From: Saccharibacillus sp. CPCC 101409
GTDB taxonomy: Bacteria > Bacillota > Bacilli > Paenibacillales > Paenibacillaceae
Direction: 5' to 3'
Length of the DNA stretch: 64,000 nucleotides
Assembly (NCBI RefSeq): GCF_030518235.1
Contig: NZ_JAULSA010000002.1
Location: 760,239-824,238 of the forward strand
The notes under the pieces are model-generated. The model ran no database searches and was not told the origin of the DNA. It saw only the letters and a program-made list of their open reading frames with translations. How positions within the stretch are numbered: the stretch's first letter is position 1; the number at the start of each line of letters is the position of its first letter. Positions 17,379 to 27,325 of this stretch are shown in pieces. The position numbers were made by a program, and so were the translations under genes.

Positions 17379-18873
17379 ATGGAGCAAAGAAATCTTGATC
17401 GGAATTGCAATCGCGTCTGTACTGTTCCTGGCCCTTATCGGTGTCAATGTGATGCCGATCGCAATTCTCGGACTGATCGGCGTCGGCATTTTTACCGTGC
17501 TTCAGATGCGCGGCGGGCTGGCCGTCGGCGCGGCCCAGGACCGCAAGCGCAAGAAGCAGAAGCCGGAGAAATTCACGTTCGAGCAGATCGGCGGACAGGA
17601 CAACTCCAAGCAGGAACTGCGCGAAGCGCTCGATTTCCTGATCAAGCACGAAGAAATCAAGCAGCTGGGCATCCGTCCGCTGAAGGGCATTCTGCTGACC
17701 GGGCCTCCGGGAACGGGCAAAACGCTGATGGCCAAAGCCGCCGCGCATTATACGGATTCCGTGTTTGTGGCCGCGTCGGGCAGCGACTTCGTCGAAATGT
17801 ACGTCGGCGTCGGCGCCGGACGCATCCGCGATTTGTTCCGCGACGCGCGCAATCGCGCCGCGCAGGAGAAAAAGCAGAGCGCGATTATTTTTATCGACGA
17901 AATCGACGTGATCGGCGGCAAGCGCGAAGGCGGCCAGCAGCGCGAGTACGACCAGACGCTGAACCAGCTGCTGACTGAAATGGACGGCATCTACAATAAC
18001 GAAGAACCGCGCATTCTGCTGATTGCGGCGACCAACCGCAAAGAAATGCTCGACAGCGCCCTGCTGCGCCCGGGCCGGTTCGACCGTCATATCCAGGTCG
18101 ACCTGCCGGACAAGAAAGGCCGCAAGCATATTCTCGAACTGCACGCGAAAAGCCGTCCGGTCTCGCAGGAAGCCGATCTGGATCGCATCGCGGAAGAAGC
18201 GTACGGCTTCTCCGGTGCGCAGCTGGAGAGCGTGATGAACGAAGCGGCGATTTACGCGATGCGCGAGCAGCAGGCGCAGATCGGCCAGCAGCATTTGTCG
18301 CGCGCCATCGATAAAGTCATGCTCGGGGAGAAGACCGACCGCGAATCGAGCGCCGACGAGAAGCGCCGCGTGGCGATCCACGAGCTGGGCCATGCGATTA
18401 TGGCCGAAACGCTGCGTCCGGGCAGCGTCAGCCAGGTGGCGCTCAGCCCGCGCGGACAGGCGCTCGGCTATGTGCGCCACAACCCGCAGAAAGAGCAGTA
18501 TCTGTATACGAAGCAGTTCCTGGAAGAGCAGATCATGATCGCGCTGGCCGGCTCCGCCGCCGAAGAACTGTATTACGGCGGACGCAGCACGGGATCGCGC
18601 GGGGACTTCGAGCAGGCGCTCGATCTGGTCGAGAACATGATCGTCTCCGGGTTGACCGATCTCGGCATCGTCAGCCTGAAGATGCTGACCCAGGAAGAAT
18701 TGATGAAGCACAACGACAAGATTCTGCGCGCGCTGACCGAAGACACCCGCCGGGAGCTGGACCGCTACCGCCAGGTGTTCGAAGGTTCGCTCGATATCCT
18801 GCTGCGCGAGGAAGTGCTGTCCGGCGATCAATTCCGGGCGCAGTTTCGCGAACTGGCGCAGCTGCCCGCCTGA
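17371..18873 (+). CDS. short FtsH-like membrane AAA+ zinc metalloprotease
   Basis: 500 residues. Two adjacent hydrophobic segments at about 6-45 lack the large extracytoplasmic domain of classical FtsH. The AAA+ module has Walker A GPPGTGKT from residue 111, Walker B IIFIDEID and the second region of homology [17 protein letters not shown]. An M41-type peptidase part carries H337-E-L-G-H341, an intact HExxH zinc site, and GDFEQALD further on could supply the third, acidic ligand. It should degrade membrane or cytosolic proteins processively. It is shorter than housekeeping FtsH (about 600-700 residues) and is probably a paralogue. It overlaps the preceding unknown gene and is followed by a terminator. 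Confidence 0.88.
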   Translation: MPRWSKEILIGIAIASVLFLALIGVNVMPIAILGLIGVGIFTVLQMRGGLAVGAAQDRKRKKQKPEKFTFEQIGGQDNSKQELREALDFLIKHEEIKQLGIRPLKGILLTGPPGTGKTLMAKAAAHYTDSVFVAASGSDFVEMYVGVGAGRIRDLFRDARNRAAQEKKQSAIIFIDEIDVIGGKREGGQQREYDQTLNQLLTEMDGIYNNEEPRILLIAATNRKEMLDSALLRPGRFDRHIQVDLPDKKGRKHILELHAKSRPVSQEADLDRIAEEAYGFSGAQLESVMNEAAIYAMREQQAQIGQQHLSRAIDKVMLGEKTDRESSADEKRRVAIHELGHAIMAETLRPGSVSQVALSPRGQALGYVRHNPQKEQYLYTKQFLEEQIMIALAGSAAEELYYGGRSTGSRGDFEQALDLVENMIVSGLTDLGIVSLKMLTQEELMKHNDKILRALTEDTRRELDRYRQVFEGSLDILLREEVLSGDQFRAQFRELAQLPA

Positions 18874-18896
18874 CCGTCGTTCGATCGAATGATTCC

Positions 18897-18933
18897 AAAG
18901 CGCGAGAACCGCACCGGCGGCTCTCGCGCTTTT
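18897..18933 (+). terminator. intrinsic terminator after the FtsH-like protease gene
   Basis: AAGCGCGAGA and TCTCGCGCTT pair around a CCGC/GCGG-containing loop and run into TTTT. Confidence 0.85.
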
Positions 18934-19272
18934 ATGTTTTTCGACTTTTTTTGAGCGTATTCGCTCCGTCCGAATCCGGCCTGTGTAGCCGGATTTCGTT
19001 TCCTTTTACCGGGCCTTTTTCTGTCCCGACTTCACAAAATATCCGCAACTTTTTTACCATTGTGCAAGCCCGAAGGCTTATGATAGAAGTATATGTCCTC
19101 CGAGCACAAACTGTCCGCTTGCATTCACATAAATCGGAAGCGCTCCGAAACTTTTTAAGCGGTAATTTCTTTTTTACATTTCGGATATGCTAAGATATGA
19201 TTAGATGTTGGGATTGCAAGATGCTCTTGTCGGCTGTAGGAGTGGACAATCTTGCAGGAGAGACCAGAAAGG
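18934..19272 (+). promoter_or_regulatory. promoter and leader of the hbd-ackA unit
   Basis: TTTACA (19173-19178) and TATGAT (19196-19201) are separated by exactly 17 bases, a good sigma-A promoter. In the leader, TGCAAGAT (19215-19222) and ATCTTGCA (19249-19256) form a perfect 8-bp inverted repeat that ends at the GGAG ribosome site (19257-19260), so it could affect translation. The single TTCACAA near 19032 resembles one half of a Rex site but the other half is missing. The part from 18940 to 19165 is A/T-richer than the neighbourhood and shows no gene. Confidence 0.6.
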
Positions 19273-20157
19273 ATGAATATAGAGATGAATTTCAAAAAAA
19301 TAGGCGTCGTCGGCGGCGGGGTAATGGGACAGGGGATCGCGGAGATGCTCGCGTCCCGCGGACTCGATGTGCTGCTCGTGGAGAAAGACAGCGCGAAGCT
19401 GGACTATTCGTACGGCATGATCGAGACCAGCCTGGACAAGAAGCTTGAAAAGTGGGGGATCACGCCCGCGGAGAAAAAGCTGACGCTGTCGCGCATTCAA
19501 AAAGTGACGCACCTGGCGGATCTCGGCAGCTGCGATATGGTCATCGAGACGATTACGGAAGACCTTGAAGCGAAAAAAGCGATCTTCGCCCAGCTCGACC
19601 AGGTCTGTCCGGCTCATATTATTCTCGCCAGCAACACCTCGGCGCTCAGCCTGACGGAGGTCGGCAGCTCCACCCTGCATCCGGAGCGCGTTATTGGCAT
19701 GCACTTTATTTACCCGGTGGCGTCGATCAATCTGGTCGAAATCATCCGCGGTCTGAAAACGTCGGACACGACGTTCGAATCGACGAAATATTTCGTCGAA
19801 GAAACGCTCGACAAAAAAGGCGTCATGGTGTACGAGTCCCCGGGCTTCGTGTCCACCCGCCTGATTTGCACGCTGATCAACGAGGCGCTGCACGTGCTTG
19901 AAGAAGGCGTCGCTTCCGCCGAAGATATCGACGACGCGATGAGAATCGGCTACCAGTTCAACCGCGGACCGCTCGAAATGTGCGACCGTTTCGGTCTGGA
20001 TTCGGTGCTGGCCGCGCTCGACGGCATGTTCCGCGAATACGGCGATCTCAAATACCGTCCGGCGATCATCCTCAAGAAGATGGTGCGCGCGGGACATCTC
20101 GGCACGAAGACCGGCGAAGGCTTTTTCAAGTACGACAAGGACGGTGACAGACTGTGA
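19273..20157 (+). CDS. 3-hydroxyacyl-CoA (3-hydroxybutyryl-CoA) dehydrogenase
   Basis: 294 residues. The N-terminal Rossmann motif GVVGGGVMGQGIAEMLA is followed by the NTSALSLTE and HFIYPV segments with the catalytic His, and then the C-terminal 3HCDH domain (GYQFNRGPLEMCDRFGLD). It oxidises 3-hydroxybutyryl-CoA or similar with NAD+, in beta-oxidation or reversed toward butyrate-type products. Starts at 19273 and 19285 are both possible; 19273 has GGAGAG ten bases before it. It overlaps ackA by four bases (GTGA), linking acyl-CoA redox chemistry to acetate kinase. A role in fermentation balance under Rex control is inference. Confidence 0.88.
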   Translation: MNIEMNFKKIGVVGGGVMGQGIAEMLASRGLDVLLVEKDSAKLDYSYGMIETSLDKKLEKWGITPAEKKLTLSRIQKVTHLADLGSCDMVIETITEDLEAKKAIFAQLDQVCPAHIILASNTSALSLTEVGSSTLHPERVIGMHFIYPVASINLVEIIRGLKTSDTTFESTKYFVEETLDKKGVMVYESPGFVSTRLICTLINEALHVLEEGVASAEDIDDAMRIGYQFNRGPLEMCDRFGLDSVLAALDGMFREYGDLKYRPAIILKKMVRAGHLGTKTGEGFFKYDKDGDRL

Positions 20158-21362
20158 AAGTACTCGTAATCAACTCGGGGAGCTCCTCGCTTAAATATCA
20201 GCTGTACGACATGACCGACGAATCGGTGCTGGCCAAAGGCCTGGTGGAACGCATCGGGATGGATTCCTCCATTCTGACCCACAAGGCGGCCGGCAAAGAA
20301 GAAGTGGTGGAAGTCAGCGAAATTCTGGAGCATAACACCGCGATCCGCAAAGTTATCGACAAGCTGACCGACAAAACGCACGGCGTGCTCGAAAGCGTCG
20401 AAGAAATCAACGCGGTCGGACACCGCGTCGTGCACGGCGGCGAATTCTTCAACGAATCCGCGCTGGTGGACAAAGAAGCGAAGAAAAATATCCGCGCGCT
20501 GATCGATCTGGCTCCGCTGCACAATCCGGCCGCGATCATGGGCATCGAAGCGTCCGAGATCAACATGCCGGGCGTGCCGCAGGTTGTCGTATTCGACACC
20601 GCGTTCCACCAGACCATGCCGGAAAGATCGTACTTGTACGCGATTCCGCGCGTGCTGTACAACAAATACAAAGTGCGCCGCTACGGTTTCCACGGCACAT
20701 CGCACTATTACGTCAGCCTGGCTGCGGCCGAATTCCTCGGCAAACCGATCGAAGACCTCAAGATCATCACCGCGCATATCGGCAACGGCGGCAGCCTGAC
20801 GGCTATCCAGGGCGGCGTATCCGTCGATACGTCGATGGGCATGACCCCGCTCGAAGGCCTGATGATGGGGACCCGTTCCGGCGACCTCGACCCGGCGATC
20901 GTGCCTTACGTCATGAACAAAGAAGAGCTTAGCGTCGGCGAAATGAACTCCATGCTGAACAAGCACAGCGGCCTGCTGGCCATCTCGGGCGTGAGCAGCG
21001 ATATGCGCGATATTACGGACGGCTGGGAAAAAGGCGAAGCGAACGCGACGCTGGCGTTCGAAATGTACGAATACCGTCTGCGCAAATATATCGGTTCGTA
21101 CGCGGCGGCCATGAACGGCGTCGACGTGCTGGTATTCACGGCGGGCGTGGGCGAAAACTCCGCGATCGTGCGCAAAGCCGTTTGCGAAAATCTGTCGTAC
21201 CTCGGCATCGAGATCGACGAAGAACTGAACAAGATCCGCTCCGGCGATCCGCGCCGCATCTCCACGCCGAACTCCAAAGTGGACGTGCTGGTCGTGCCGA
21301 CGAACGAAGAACTCGTCATCGCGCGCGATACGTACCGGATCGTGGAATCGAACCAAGATTAA
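20154..21362 (+). CDS. ackA: acetate kinase
   Basis: 402 residues, normal length. It interconverts acetate and acetyl phosphate with ATP. The first signature VLVINSGSSSLKYQLYD and the second GFHGTSHYYVS are intact, along with the phosphate-loop segment HIGNGGSLTA. The GTG start overlaps the dehydrogenase stop. No pta gene is adjacent, so acetyl-CoA conversion relies on a distant phosphotransacetylase. The asnS gene begins 36 bases downstream with no terminator between them. Confidence 0.96.
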   Translation: MKVLVINSGSSSLKYQLYDMTDESVLAKGLVERIGMDSSILTHKAAGKEEVVEVSEILEHNTAIRKVIDKLTDKTHGVLESVEEINAVGHRVVHGGEFFNESALVDKEAKKNIRALIDLAPLHNPAAIMGIEASEINMPGVPQVVVFDTAFHQTMPERSYLYAIPRVLYNKYKVRRYGFHGTSHYYVSLAAAEFLGKPIEDLKIITAHIGNGGSLTAIQGGVSVDTSMGMTPLEGLMMGTRSGDLDPAIVPYVMNKEELSVGEMNSMLNKHSGLLAISGVSSDMRDITDGWEKGEANATLAFEMYEYRLRKYIGSYAAAMNGVDVLVFTAGVGENSAIVRKAVCENLSYLGIEIDEELNKIRSGDPRRISTPNSKVDVLVVPTNEELVIARDTYRIVESNQD

Positions 21363-21398
21363 TCGACCAAGTTTAACATACGGAGAGGAATGACTGTC

Positions 21399-22694
21399 AT
21401 GTCCATCAAAACAGACATCCGCGGCGTCAGCGGCCACGTCGGCGAAACCGTCCGGATCGGCTGCTGGGTGAACAACAAACGCTCGAGCGGCAAGATTCAA
21501 TTTCTGCAGCTTCGCGACGGTACCGGCTATATCCAGGGAGTCGTCGTCAAAAACGAAGTATCGGAAGAAATCTGGAACGACGCCAAAAGCCTGACGCAGG
21601 AAAGCTCGCTCTACGTCACCGGCGTTATCCGCGAGGAGCCGCGCAGCAAATCCGGCTACGAAATGACCGTAACGGGCATCGAAGTGCTGCATATCACCGA
21701 AGACTACCCGATTACGCCGAAAGAGCACGGGGTCGACTTCCTGATGGACCATCGTCATCTGTGGCTGCGTTCGACGAAACAGCGCGCGGTGATGGTCGTT
21801 CGCGCCCAGATCGTCCGCGCGGTACGCGAATTCTTCGATACCCGCGGCTTTACGCTGATGGACCCGCCGATCCTGACGCCGTCGTCGGCCGAAGGCACGA
21901 CCGAACTGTTCCATATCAAATACTTCGACGAAGACGCGTACCTTACGCAGAGCGGACAGCTGTACATGGAAGCTTCGGCGATGGCGCTGGGCAAAGTGTA
22001 CTCGTTCGGACCGACGTTCCGCGCCGAGAAGTCCAAGACCCGCCGCCACCTGATCGAGTTCTGGATGATCGAGCCGGAAATGGCGTTTGTCGAGCTGGAA
22101 GAAAGTCTGGAAATTCAAGAGCAGTTCGTCAGCCATGTGGTGCAGTCCGTTCTTGCGAACTGCAAAGCCGAGCTGGAAACGCTGGAGCGCGACGTAACGA
22201 AGCTGGAGCAGATTACGGGCTCGTTCCCGCGCATCACCTACGACGAAGCGATCAAATTCCTGAACGAGAACGGCTTCGAGGTGCCGTGGGGCGAAGACTT
22301 CGGCGCGCCGCACGAAACGGCGATCGCGAATCATTACGACAAACCGGTCTTCATCACGCACTATCCGGCGGAGATCAAAGCTTTCTATATGAAGCCCGAT
22401 CCGAATCGTCCGGAAGTCGTGCTGTGCGCGGATATGATCGCGCCGGAAGGTTACGGCGAAATTATCGGCGGCTCGCAGCGCATCGACGATCCGAAGCTGA
22501 TGGAAGAACGCTTCGAGCAGCACAACCTGACTTCCGACGCGTATAAATGGTATATGGACCTGCGCAAGTACGGTACCGTTCCGCACTCCGGCTTCGGCCT
22601 CGGCCTGGAACGCACCGTAGCCTGGATCTGCGGCCTCGATCATGTTCGCGAGACGATTCCGTTCCCGCGCATGCTGTACCGTCTTTATCCGTAA
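21399..22694 (+). CDS. asnS: asparaginyl-tRNA synthetase
   Basis: 431 residues, a class IIb synthetase that charges tRNA-Asn. It has an N-terminal OB-fold anticodon-binding domain ([27 protein letters not shown] region). Class II motif 2 shows [20 protein letters not shown], and motif 3 [12 protein letters not shown]. The ATG at 21399 has GGAGAGG ten bases upstream, while the ATG at 21390 is only one base from that site. In B. subtilis asnS and dnaD are also adjacent. Confidence 0.96.
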   Translation: MSIKTDIRGVSGHVGETVRIGCWVNNKRSSGKIQFLQLRDGTGYIQGVVVKNEVSEEIWNDAKSLTQESSLYVTGVIREEPRSKSGYEMTVTGIEVLHITEDYPITPKEHGVDFLMDHRHLWLRSTKQRAVMVVRAQIVRAVREFFDTRGFTLMDPPILTPSSAEGTTELFHIKYFDEDAYLTQSGQLYMEASAMALGKVYSFGPTFRAEKSKTRRHLIEFWMIEPEMAFVELEESLEIQEQFVSHVVQSVLANCKAELETLERDVTKLEQITGSFPRITYDEAIKFLNENGFEVPWGEDFGAPHETAIANHYDKPVFITHYPAEIKAFYMKPDPNRPEVVLCADMIAPEGYGEIIGGSQRIDDPKLMEERFEQHNLTSDAYKWYMDLRKYGTVPHSGFGLGLERTVAWICGLDHVRETIPFPRMLYRLYP

Positions 22695-22751
22695 GGCGCT
22701 TTACGCATGCTGCGCAGAGCCGATATCGCAGGCGGAAGGAGGAACAAGCGG

Positions 22752-23432
22752 GTGAACGACGAAGCCTGGAAGACCTGGGCCATGGGAGTCTCCCATGCGA
22801 TGGAATCGCCGCAGGTTCATCTTCCTCACGCCCTGCTGCGTTTTTACCGCAAGCTGGACCTCAGCCTGGAGGAAACGATGCTGCTGATCCAGCTCATCGC
22901 TTACCGTCAAGCCGAACTGAACGATTTCCCGACGCTCGAAGAACTTCAGGAACGTACCGGACTGGAGCCGGGCGAACTCGCCTCGAAGCTTCAGCGGCTG
23001 ATCAAGGACGGCTTCCTCGCGATTCACGAAGACGAGGATACGCCGTCCGGCATCCGCTACGAACGCTACAATCTCGCCGGCCTGTACGAGAGATTGGGCG
23101 GCTGCCTGGCGGAAGAGCGCCGCAGCCAGCGCCGGGCCGAACGCCCGGCCGTCCGCGAGGAAGAAGCGGAAACGGTCGACAACCTGTTCCGTTTGTTCGA
23201 ACAGGAATTCGCCCGTCCGCTGTCGCCGATGGAATGCGAAACTATCTCCGTCTGGATCGACCAGGACCGCTATCCCGAAGAGCTGATCCAACTGGCTCTG
23301 AAAGAAGCCGTGTTCGCGGGTAAGCTTCATTTCCGCTACATCGACCGTATCCTGCTCGAATGGAGCCGCAACCGCGTCCGTACGCCCGAAGACGTCCGCG
23401 CTTATTCTCAGAAGTTCCGCGGACAACGATAA
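22752..23432 (+). CDS. dnaD: DNA replication initiation protein DnaD
   Basis: 226 residues. An N-terminal winged-helix domain (about 20-105) is followed by a charged linker and the DnaD C-terminal domain (VDNLFRLFEQEF, then the tail YIDRILLEWSRN). It helps load the replicative helicase with DnaB and DnaI at oriC and at restart sites. GTG 22752 follows GGAAGGAGG at 22735-22743 with eight-base spacing; the ATG at 22707 lies before that site. In B. subtilis nth follows directly, but here nth is displaced to 45157. Confidence 0.92.
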   Translation: MNDEAWKTWAMGVSHAMESPQVHLPHALLRFYRKLDLSLEETMLLIQLIAYRQAELNDFPTLEELQERTGLEPGELASKLQRLIKDGFLAIHEDEDTPSGIRYERYNLAGLYERLGGCLAEERRSQRRAERPAVREEEAETVDNLFRLFEQEFARPLSPMECETISVWIDQDRYPEELIQLALKEAVFAGKLHFRYIDRILLEWSRNRVRTPEDVRAYSQKFRGQR

Positions 23433-23433
23433 G

Positions 23434-23469
23434 AAAGACGCTCTCCGTAAATTTGGAGAGCGTCTTTTT
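23434..23469. terminator. bidirectional terminator between dnaD and the ABC permease genes
   Basis: AGACGCTCTCC and GGAGAGCGTCT pair around GTAAATTT. T runs on the plus strand and an A-rich flank on the other side let it serve both converging units. Confidence 0.85.
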
Positions 23470-23478
23470 CTTTGATTT

Positions 23479-24351
23479 TTATTCTTTAACGGCTCCCACC
23501 ACAATCCCCGTCACAAAATACCGCTGCAAGAACGGATACACCAGCAGGATCGGCAGCGCGCTGATGAAGATTTGCGACGCGCGGATCGTGCGCTGGGACA
23601 GATTGGCGACCGCTTCCGGATCGAGCTTCGACATATCCGCCTGCACGATGATCGTTTGCATAAAGCTCGCCAGCGGCAGTTTTTCCGAATCGCGGATGTA
23701 GATAATCCCGTCGAAGTAAGCGTTCCAGTGCCCGACCATCATAAACAGCGAGACCGTCGCGATTACCGGCAGCGACAGCGGCAGATAGACATTGAAGAAC
23801 GTGCGCAGATGGCCGGCTCCGTCGATAAACGCGGCTTCCTCCAGATCTTTCGGAACGCCCCGGAAGAAGTTGAGCAGCAAAATGATATTGAACACGGCGA
23901 CCAGCCCCGGCAGGATGAGCGCCCAGAGCGAGTTCATCAGTCCCAGTTTGAGGATCAGGATATAGCCCGGAATCAATCCGCCGCTGAACAGCATCGTGAC
24001 CACGAAATACCACAGATACAGATTGCGCGCGCCGAAGACGCGGGTTTCTTTGGACAGCGCATAAGCGGCGGTCGTATTGACGACCAGCGCCAGCGCCGTG
24101 CCGAGCACCGTACGCTGCACCGATACCCAGAGCGAGGAAAGGAAATTGGCGTTGTCGAACGTTTTGGCATAAGCTTCGAACGTAAAGCCGATCGGCCAGA
24201 ACGTGACCAGCCCCGCGTTGGCGGGAGCGGTCGAACTGAGCGAGACCATCAGCAGATGCAGCAGCGGCAGCAGGCAGGCGATGGAGACGAGGGTCAGGAA
24301 GATATTGTTGCACACCGAGAAAATGCGATAAGGCAGCGTTTTGTGATACAT
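23479..24351 (-). CDS. carbohydrate ABC transporter permease, LplC/YtcP family
   Basis: 290 residues with six hydrophobic segments. The cytoplasmic EAA loop reads EEAAFIDGAGHLRTFF, the contact with the ATPase, and the C-terminus ends FVTGIVVGAVKE, typical of the LplC/YtcP branch for complex or acidic oligosaccharides. It pairs with the LplB-type permease gene immediately upstream on the same strand, 15 bases away. No ATPase gene is nearby; such systems often share one MsmX-type ATPase. The binding protein for this importer is most likely the lipoprotein at 29043. Confidence 0.9.
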   Translation of the reverse strand: MYHKTLPYRIFSVCNNIFLTLVSIACLLPLLHLLMVSLSSTAPANAGLVTFWPIGFTFEAYAKTFDNANFLSSLWVSVQRTVLGTALALVVNTTAAYALSKETRVFGARNLYLWYFVVTMLFSGGLIPGYILILKLGLMNSLWALILPGLVAVFNIILLLNFFRGVPKDLEEAAFIDGAGHLRTFFNVYLPLSLPVIATVSLFMMVGHWNAYFDGIIYIRDSEKLPLASFMQTIIVQADMSKLDPEAVANLSQRTIRASQIFISALPILLVYPFLQRYFVTGIVVGAVKE

Positions 24352-24366
24352 GGGGCGGTCTCCTTT

Positions 24367-25317
24367 CTAAAATATGCGGTATCCGGCGAACCGGTACGCC
24401 AGGCGGTACGAAACGGCGATCAGGATCAGGCTGATCAACGACTTGAACAAATTCACCGCCGTGGCGAAACTGAACTGTCCGCTGAGCAGACCTTCCCGAT
24501 AAACGAATGTGTCGATGATGTCGCCCTGCTGATAGATCAGCGGACTGTATAGATTGAAGATCTGGTCGAAGTTGGCGTTGAGCACATTGCCCAGCGCAAG
24601 CGTCGCGATTACGATCGTGATCGGCACAAGCGAAGGCATCGTGATATGCAGCGTCTGCTTCCAGCGCGTCGCTCCGTCGACTTCCGCCGCTTCGTACAGC
24701 GCGGGATTGATACCCGACAAAGCGGCCAGAAAAATGATCGTATTGAAGCCGAATTCTTTCCACACGTCGCTGAAAATAATCGTGAACCGGAACCAGCCGC
24801 CGTCGCCCAGGAAAAAGATCGGTTTGATTCCGAACAGGTGCACGAGAAACTGGTTGATCAGGCCGGTCTGCGCCAGCATATCGATCAGGATGCCGGACAG
24901 CGTGACCCAGGACAGGAAGTGCGGCAGATAAACAAGCGTTTGGATCGAGCGTTTCAGCGCCATTTTTCGCACTTCGTTCAGCAGCAGCGCGAACACGAAC
25001 GGCACGATCAGGTTCATGACGATCTTTGTACAGGCAAAAAACAGCGTGTTGCCGGTAATCTTGAGGAAGTAGTCGTTTTCCCACATGTATTGGAAATGCT
25101 TCAGGCCGGCCCACGGCGATTCGGCAAATCCGAGCGCGGGCTTGTAATCCTGGAAAGCCATTACGATGCCGGTCATGGGAATATAGGAGAAAATAAAGAC
25201 CAGTACGGCTGCCGGAAGCACCATAAGATGCAGAATCCACGGCTGTTTGCCGCCTTTTTTTCTGCGTTTGCGCCGCGCCGCCGTGTCGGCCGCCCGCTCG
25301 TTGATATTCGCTTCCAT
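24367..25317 (-). CDS. carbohydrate ABC transporter permease, LplB/YteP family
   Basis: 316 residues. A polar N-terminal leader with the basic RRKRRKKGGKQPW is followed by six membrane segments. The EAA loop reads YEAAEVDGATRWKQTLHITMP, and SWVTLSGI and GDVWKEFG-like blocks match LplB. The start at 25317 follows a GGGGGAA site; an in-frame ATG 31 codons earlier lies in the promoter region. It is the first gene of the minus-strand permease pair, divergent from the histidine kinase gene. Confidence 0.9.
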   Translation of the reverse strand: MEANINERAADTAARRKRRKKGGKQPWILHLMVLPAAVLVFIFSYIPMTGIVMAFQDYKPALGFAESPWAGLKHFQYMWENDYFLKITGNTLFFACTKIVMNLIVPFVFALLLNEVRKMALKRSIQTLVYLPHFLSWVTLSGILIDMLAQTGLINQFLVHLFGIKPIFFLGDGGWFRFTIIFSDVWKEFGFNTIIFLAALSGINPALYEAAEVDGATRWKQTLHITMPSLVPITIVIATLALGNVLNANFDQIFNLYSPLIYQQGDIIDTFVYREGLLSGQFSFATAVNLFKSLISLILIAVSYRLAYRFAGYRIF

Positions 25318-25461
25318 TGCGTTCCCCCGTTTCAAAGTGTGTGGTGTCTCTCTAACTTCTCTGCTATATATAAATAGTATCAAGGGCCCCTGCGGGCTGA
25401 TATATAACAATGTTAGGATCGATATGGTTTTATTAGGACGCCGATCCGGAGGGAGCAGCGT
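25318..25461. promoter_or_regulatory. divergent control region between permease pair and sensor kinase
   Basis: 144 bases, strikingly A/T-rich around 25365-25430 (TATATATAAATAG and GATATATAACAATG) compared with the surrounding genes, so it should contain both divergent promoters. I cannot assign exact -35/-10 pairs with confidence. The GGGCCCCTGCGGGC patch at 25385-25397 may form a small hairpin. Confidence 0.4.
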
Positions 25462-27303
25462 ATGCAGCCAACAGCCGTAACAGCCGGAAGCCGGGGAAAG
25501 ACCCGCGGACGGTTCAGCCTATTCGCCAAAATGAACAGTTTGATCGCGATCTTGTTTCTGCCGATCGTGCTCGCGTATACGTATTCGAACGATGCCACTT
25601 TCCATGTCGTAAGCCGCGAACTGCAAACGTCGAGCGCCCGGCAGCTGACGTTTCTGTCGGGACAGATCGACTCCAGAATCAGCCAGATGATGGACTTCAG
25701 CCTGGCCTTCTCCAGAGATCCCAATGTGCAGGACTTCAACGGATTGAATCTGTGGGGCGACCGCTACGACCGGATGCAGACCCGCTACGCGGTGCGGGAG
25801 AAAATGGTGCTGCAATCCGGCGTATCGGATATTTGGCCCGCCCGGTACGCCTTGTATTCGCAGCAGAATCGGGAGGTAATCTCGAACTATGCGCACAGCG
25901 GCGAATACGACGAAGGCTATCTCAAACGCAATATGACCGGCCAGTGGAACTACGACGACGGCCGAAGCGAAGACGCGGCAAACGGCGGCGCTTCTTCGTT
26001 TCACTGGCTCTATGCCGATTCGCTCGGCCTGCCGGGCGTGCTGACGGGCAGCAGCGCGGTGGTGGAAGCGAGCTTCAGCACGGACAATATCCGCAATATG
26101 CTCGACACGTACAAAGCGGACGGACAGGGAGATCCTTTTTATTATCGCAAAGACGAACTGCCGATCTTGAACCGCAGCGCGGACCGGGAACTGACGGACG
26201 AGCTGATTGGGGAACTCGACGCCCGGCCGCTCGAACGGACCGCCCAGCGGGTCGTCGCGCTCCGTGGACAGGATTACCTGGTCAGTTCGGCCGCTTCTTC
26301 GTATCTCGACGGTCAACTGATCGACTTCGTTCCGCTCGGCCAGGTGCTGGGTCCGATCGCGTTCAGCCGCAATTTGTTTTATTTGTCGATCGCGCTGCTG
26401 TTCGTGCTGGGCATTTCGGCTTCGATTCTGCTGTACCGCAACGTCCAGCGTCCGATCCGCAAGCTGATGGACGGGCTGCTGCGGGTGCAAAGCGGCGATT
26501 ATTCGGTACGGCTGCACGCGCGAAGCCGAAACGAGTTCTCGTTCGTATTCGACAGCTTCAACGAAATGTCGCGCCGGATTCAAGAGCTGATCGAAAATGT
26601 ATTCAACGAGAAGCTTCGCGCGCGCGAAGCGACGCTCAAACAGCTGCAAGCCCAGATCAATCCGCATTTTCTGTACAACTGCCTCGGCTACATTATCAAT
26701 ATGGCGCAGATGAAAGACGAAGAAGCCGTAGTATCGATGGCGTTCAACTTGAGCGCGTATTACCGCTATACGACCCGGATGGAAAAAGAAATCGCCCCGC
26801 TCAAAGAAGAAGTGAAGCTGCTCGTCAACTATCTCGGTATCCAGAAGCTGAGGAACGGGAGGATCGATTACCGGATCGAACTGCCGGAGCCGCTGCTGGA
26901 AGCGGAGATTCCGAGATTGATGCTGCAGCCGGTCGTTGAAAACGCGGTGATCCACGGCGTCGCCAAAACGTATACGGCGGGCGAAATCCGGATTACCGGC
27001 GAAGCGGAAAACGGTTTTTGCCTGATCCGTATCGACGACGACGGACCGGGAATGACGCCGGAGCAGTATGCCGCGCTGAATCTAAAAATGACGGAAGAGC
27101 TGCGGGAAGAAATGGGCTGCGGACTCTGGAATACGCATCAGCGTATCGTCCATCAGTTCGGAACCCGGTCGGGGCTGCGCTTCGGCCCATCGCCGGCGGG
27201 CGGCTTCCGTACCGAGATTTTCTGGGAGAGCCCGGAAAATACGCAAAACGAGCAGGCGGTCGAAGAAGAAACGTATCTGGAAATGCGGGCTTTACGCCAT
27301 TGA
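25462..27303 (+). CDS. sensor histidine kinase, YesM family
   Basis: 613 residues. Transmembrane helix 1 is at about 24-42 and helix 2 at about 305-325, with an extracytoplasmic sensor domain between. A HAMP domain follows at about 327-380. The His-kinase block QINPHFLYNCLGYI near residue 400 holds the phosphorylated His, and the C-terminal ATPase part shows QPVVENAVIHG (N box) and DDDGPGMTP (G box). It phosphorylates the response regulator encoded 22 bases downstream. As with B. subtilis YesM-type kinases next to LplABC importers, it probably senses an extracellular oligosaccharide; the ligand is unknown. Confidence 0.92.
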   Translation: MQPTAVTAGSRGKTRGRFSLFAKMNSLIAILFLPIVLAYTYSNDATFHVVSRELQTSSARQLTFLSGQIDSRISQMMDFSLAFSRDPNVQDFNGLNLWGDRYDRMQTRYAVREKMVLQSGVSDIWPARYALYSQQNREVISNYAHSGEYDEGYLKRNMTGQWNYDDGRSEDAANGGASSFHWLYADSLGLPGVLTGSSAVVEASFSTDNIRNMLDTYKADGQGDPFYYRKDELPILNRSADRELTDELIGELDARPLERTAQRVVALRGQDYLVSSAASSYLDGQLIDFVPLGQVLGPIAFSRNLFYLSIALLFVLGISASILLYRNVQRPIRKLMDGLLRVQSGDYSVRLHARSRNEFSFVFDSFNEMSRRIQELIENVFNEKLRAREATLKQLQAQINPHFLYNCLGYIINMAQMKDEEAVVSMAFNLSAYYRYTTRMEKEIAPLKEEVKLLVNYLGIQKLRNGRIDYRIELPEPLLEAEIPRLMLQPVVENAVIHGVAKTYTAGEIRITGEAENGFCLIRIDDDGPGMTPEQYAALNLKMTEELREEMGCGLWNTHQRIVHQFGTRSGLRFGPSPAGGFRTEIFWESPENTQNEQAVEEETYLEMRALRH

Positions 27304-27325
27304 ACCGGAAAAGGAGCGAATGAAT

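Noticed and set aside
19020..19050. Rex operator upstream of hbd-ackA
   Set aside because: Only a TTCACAA half-site is present; the opposing TTGTGAA half is missing.
18951..19193. 80-codon open frame upstream of the dehydrogenase gene
   Set aside because: It overlaps the good promoter at 19173-19201, has no ribosome site and reads like non-coding A/T-rich sequence.
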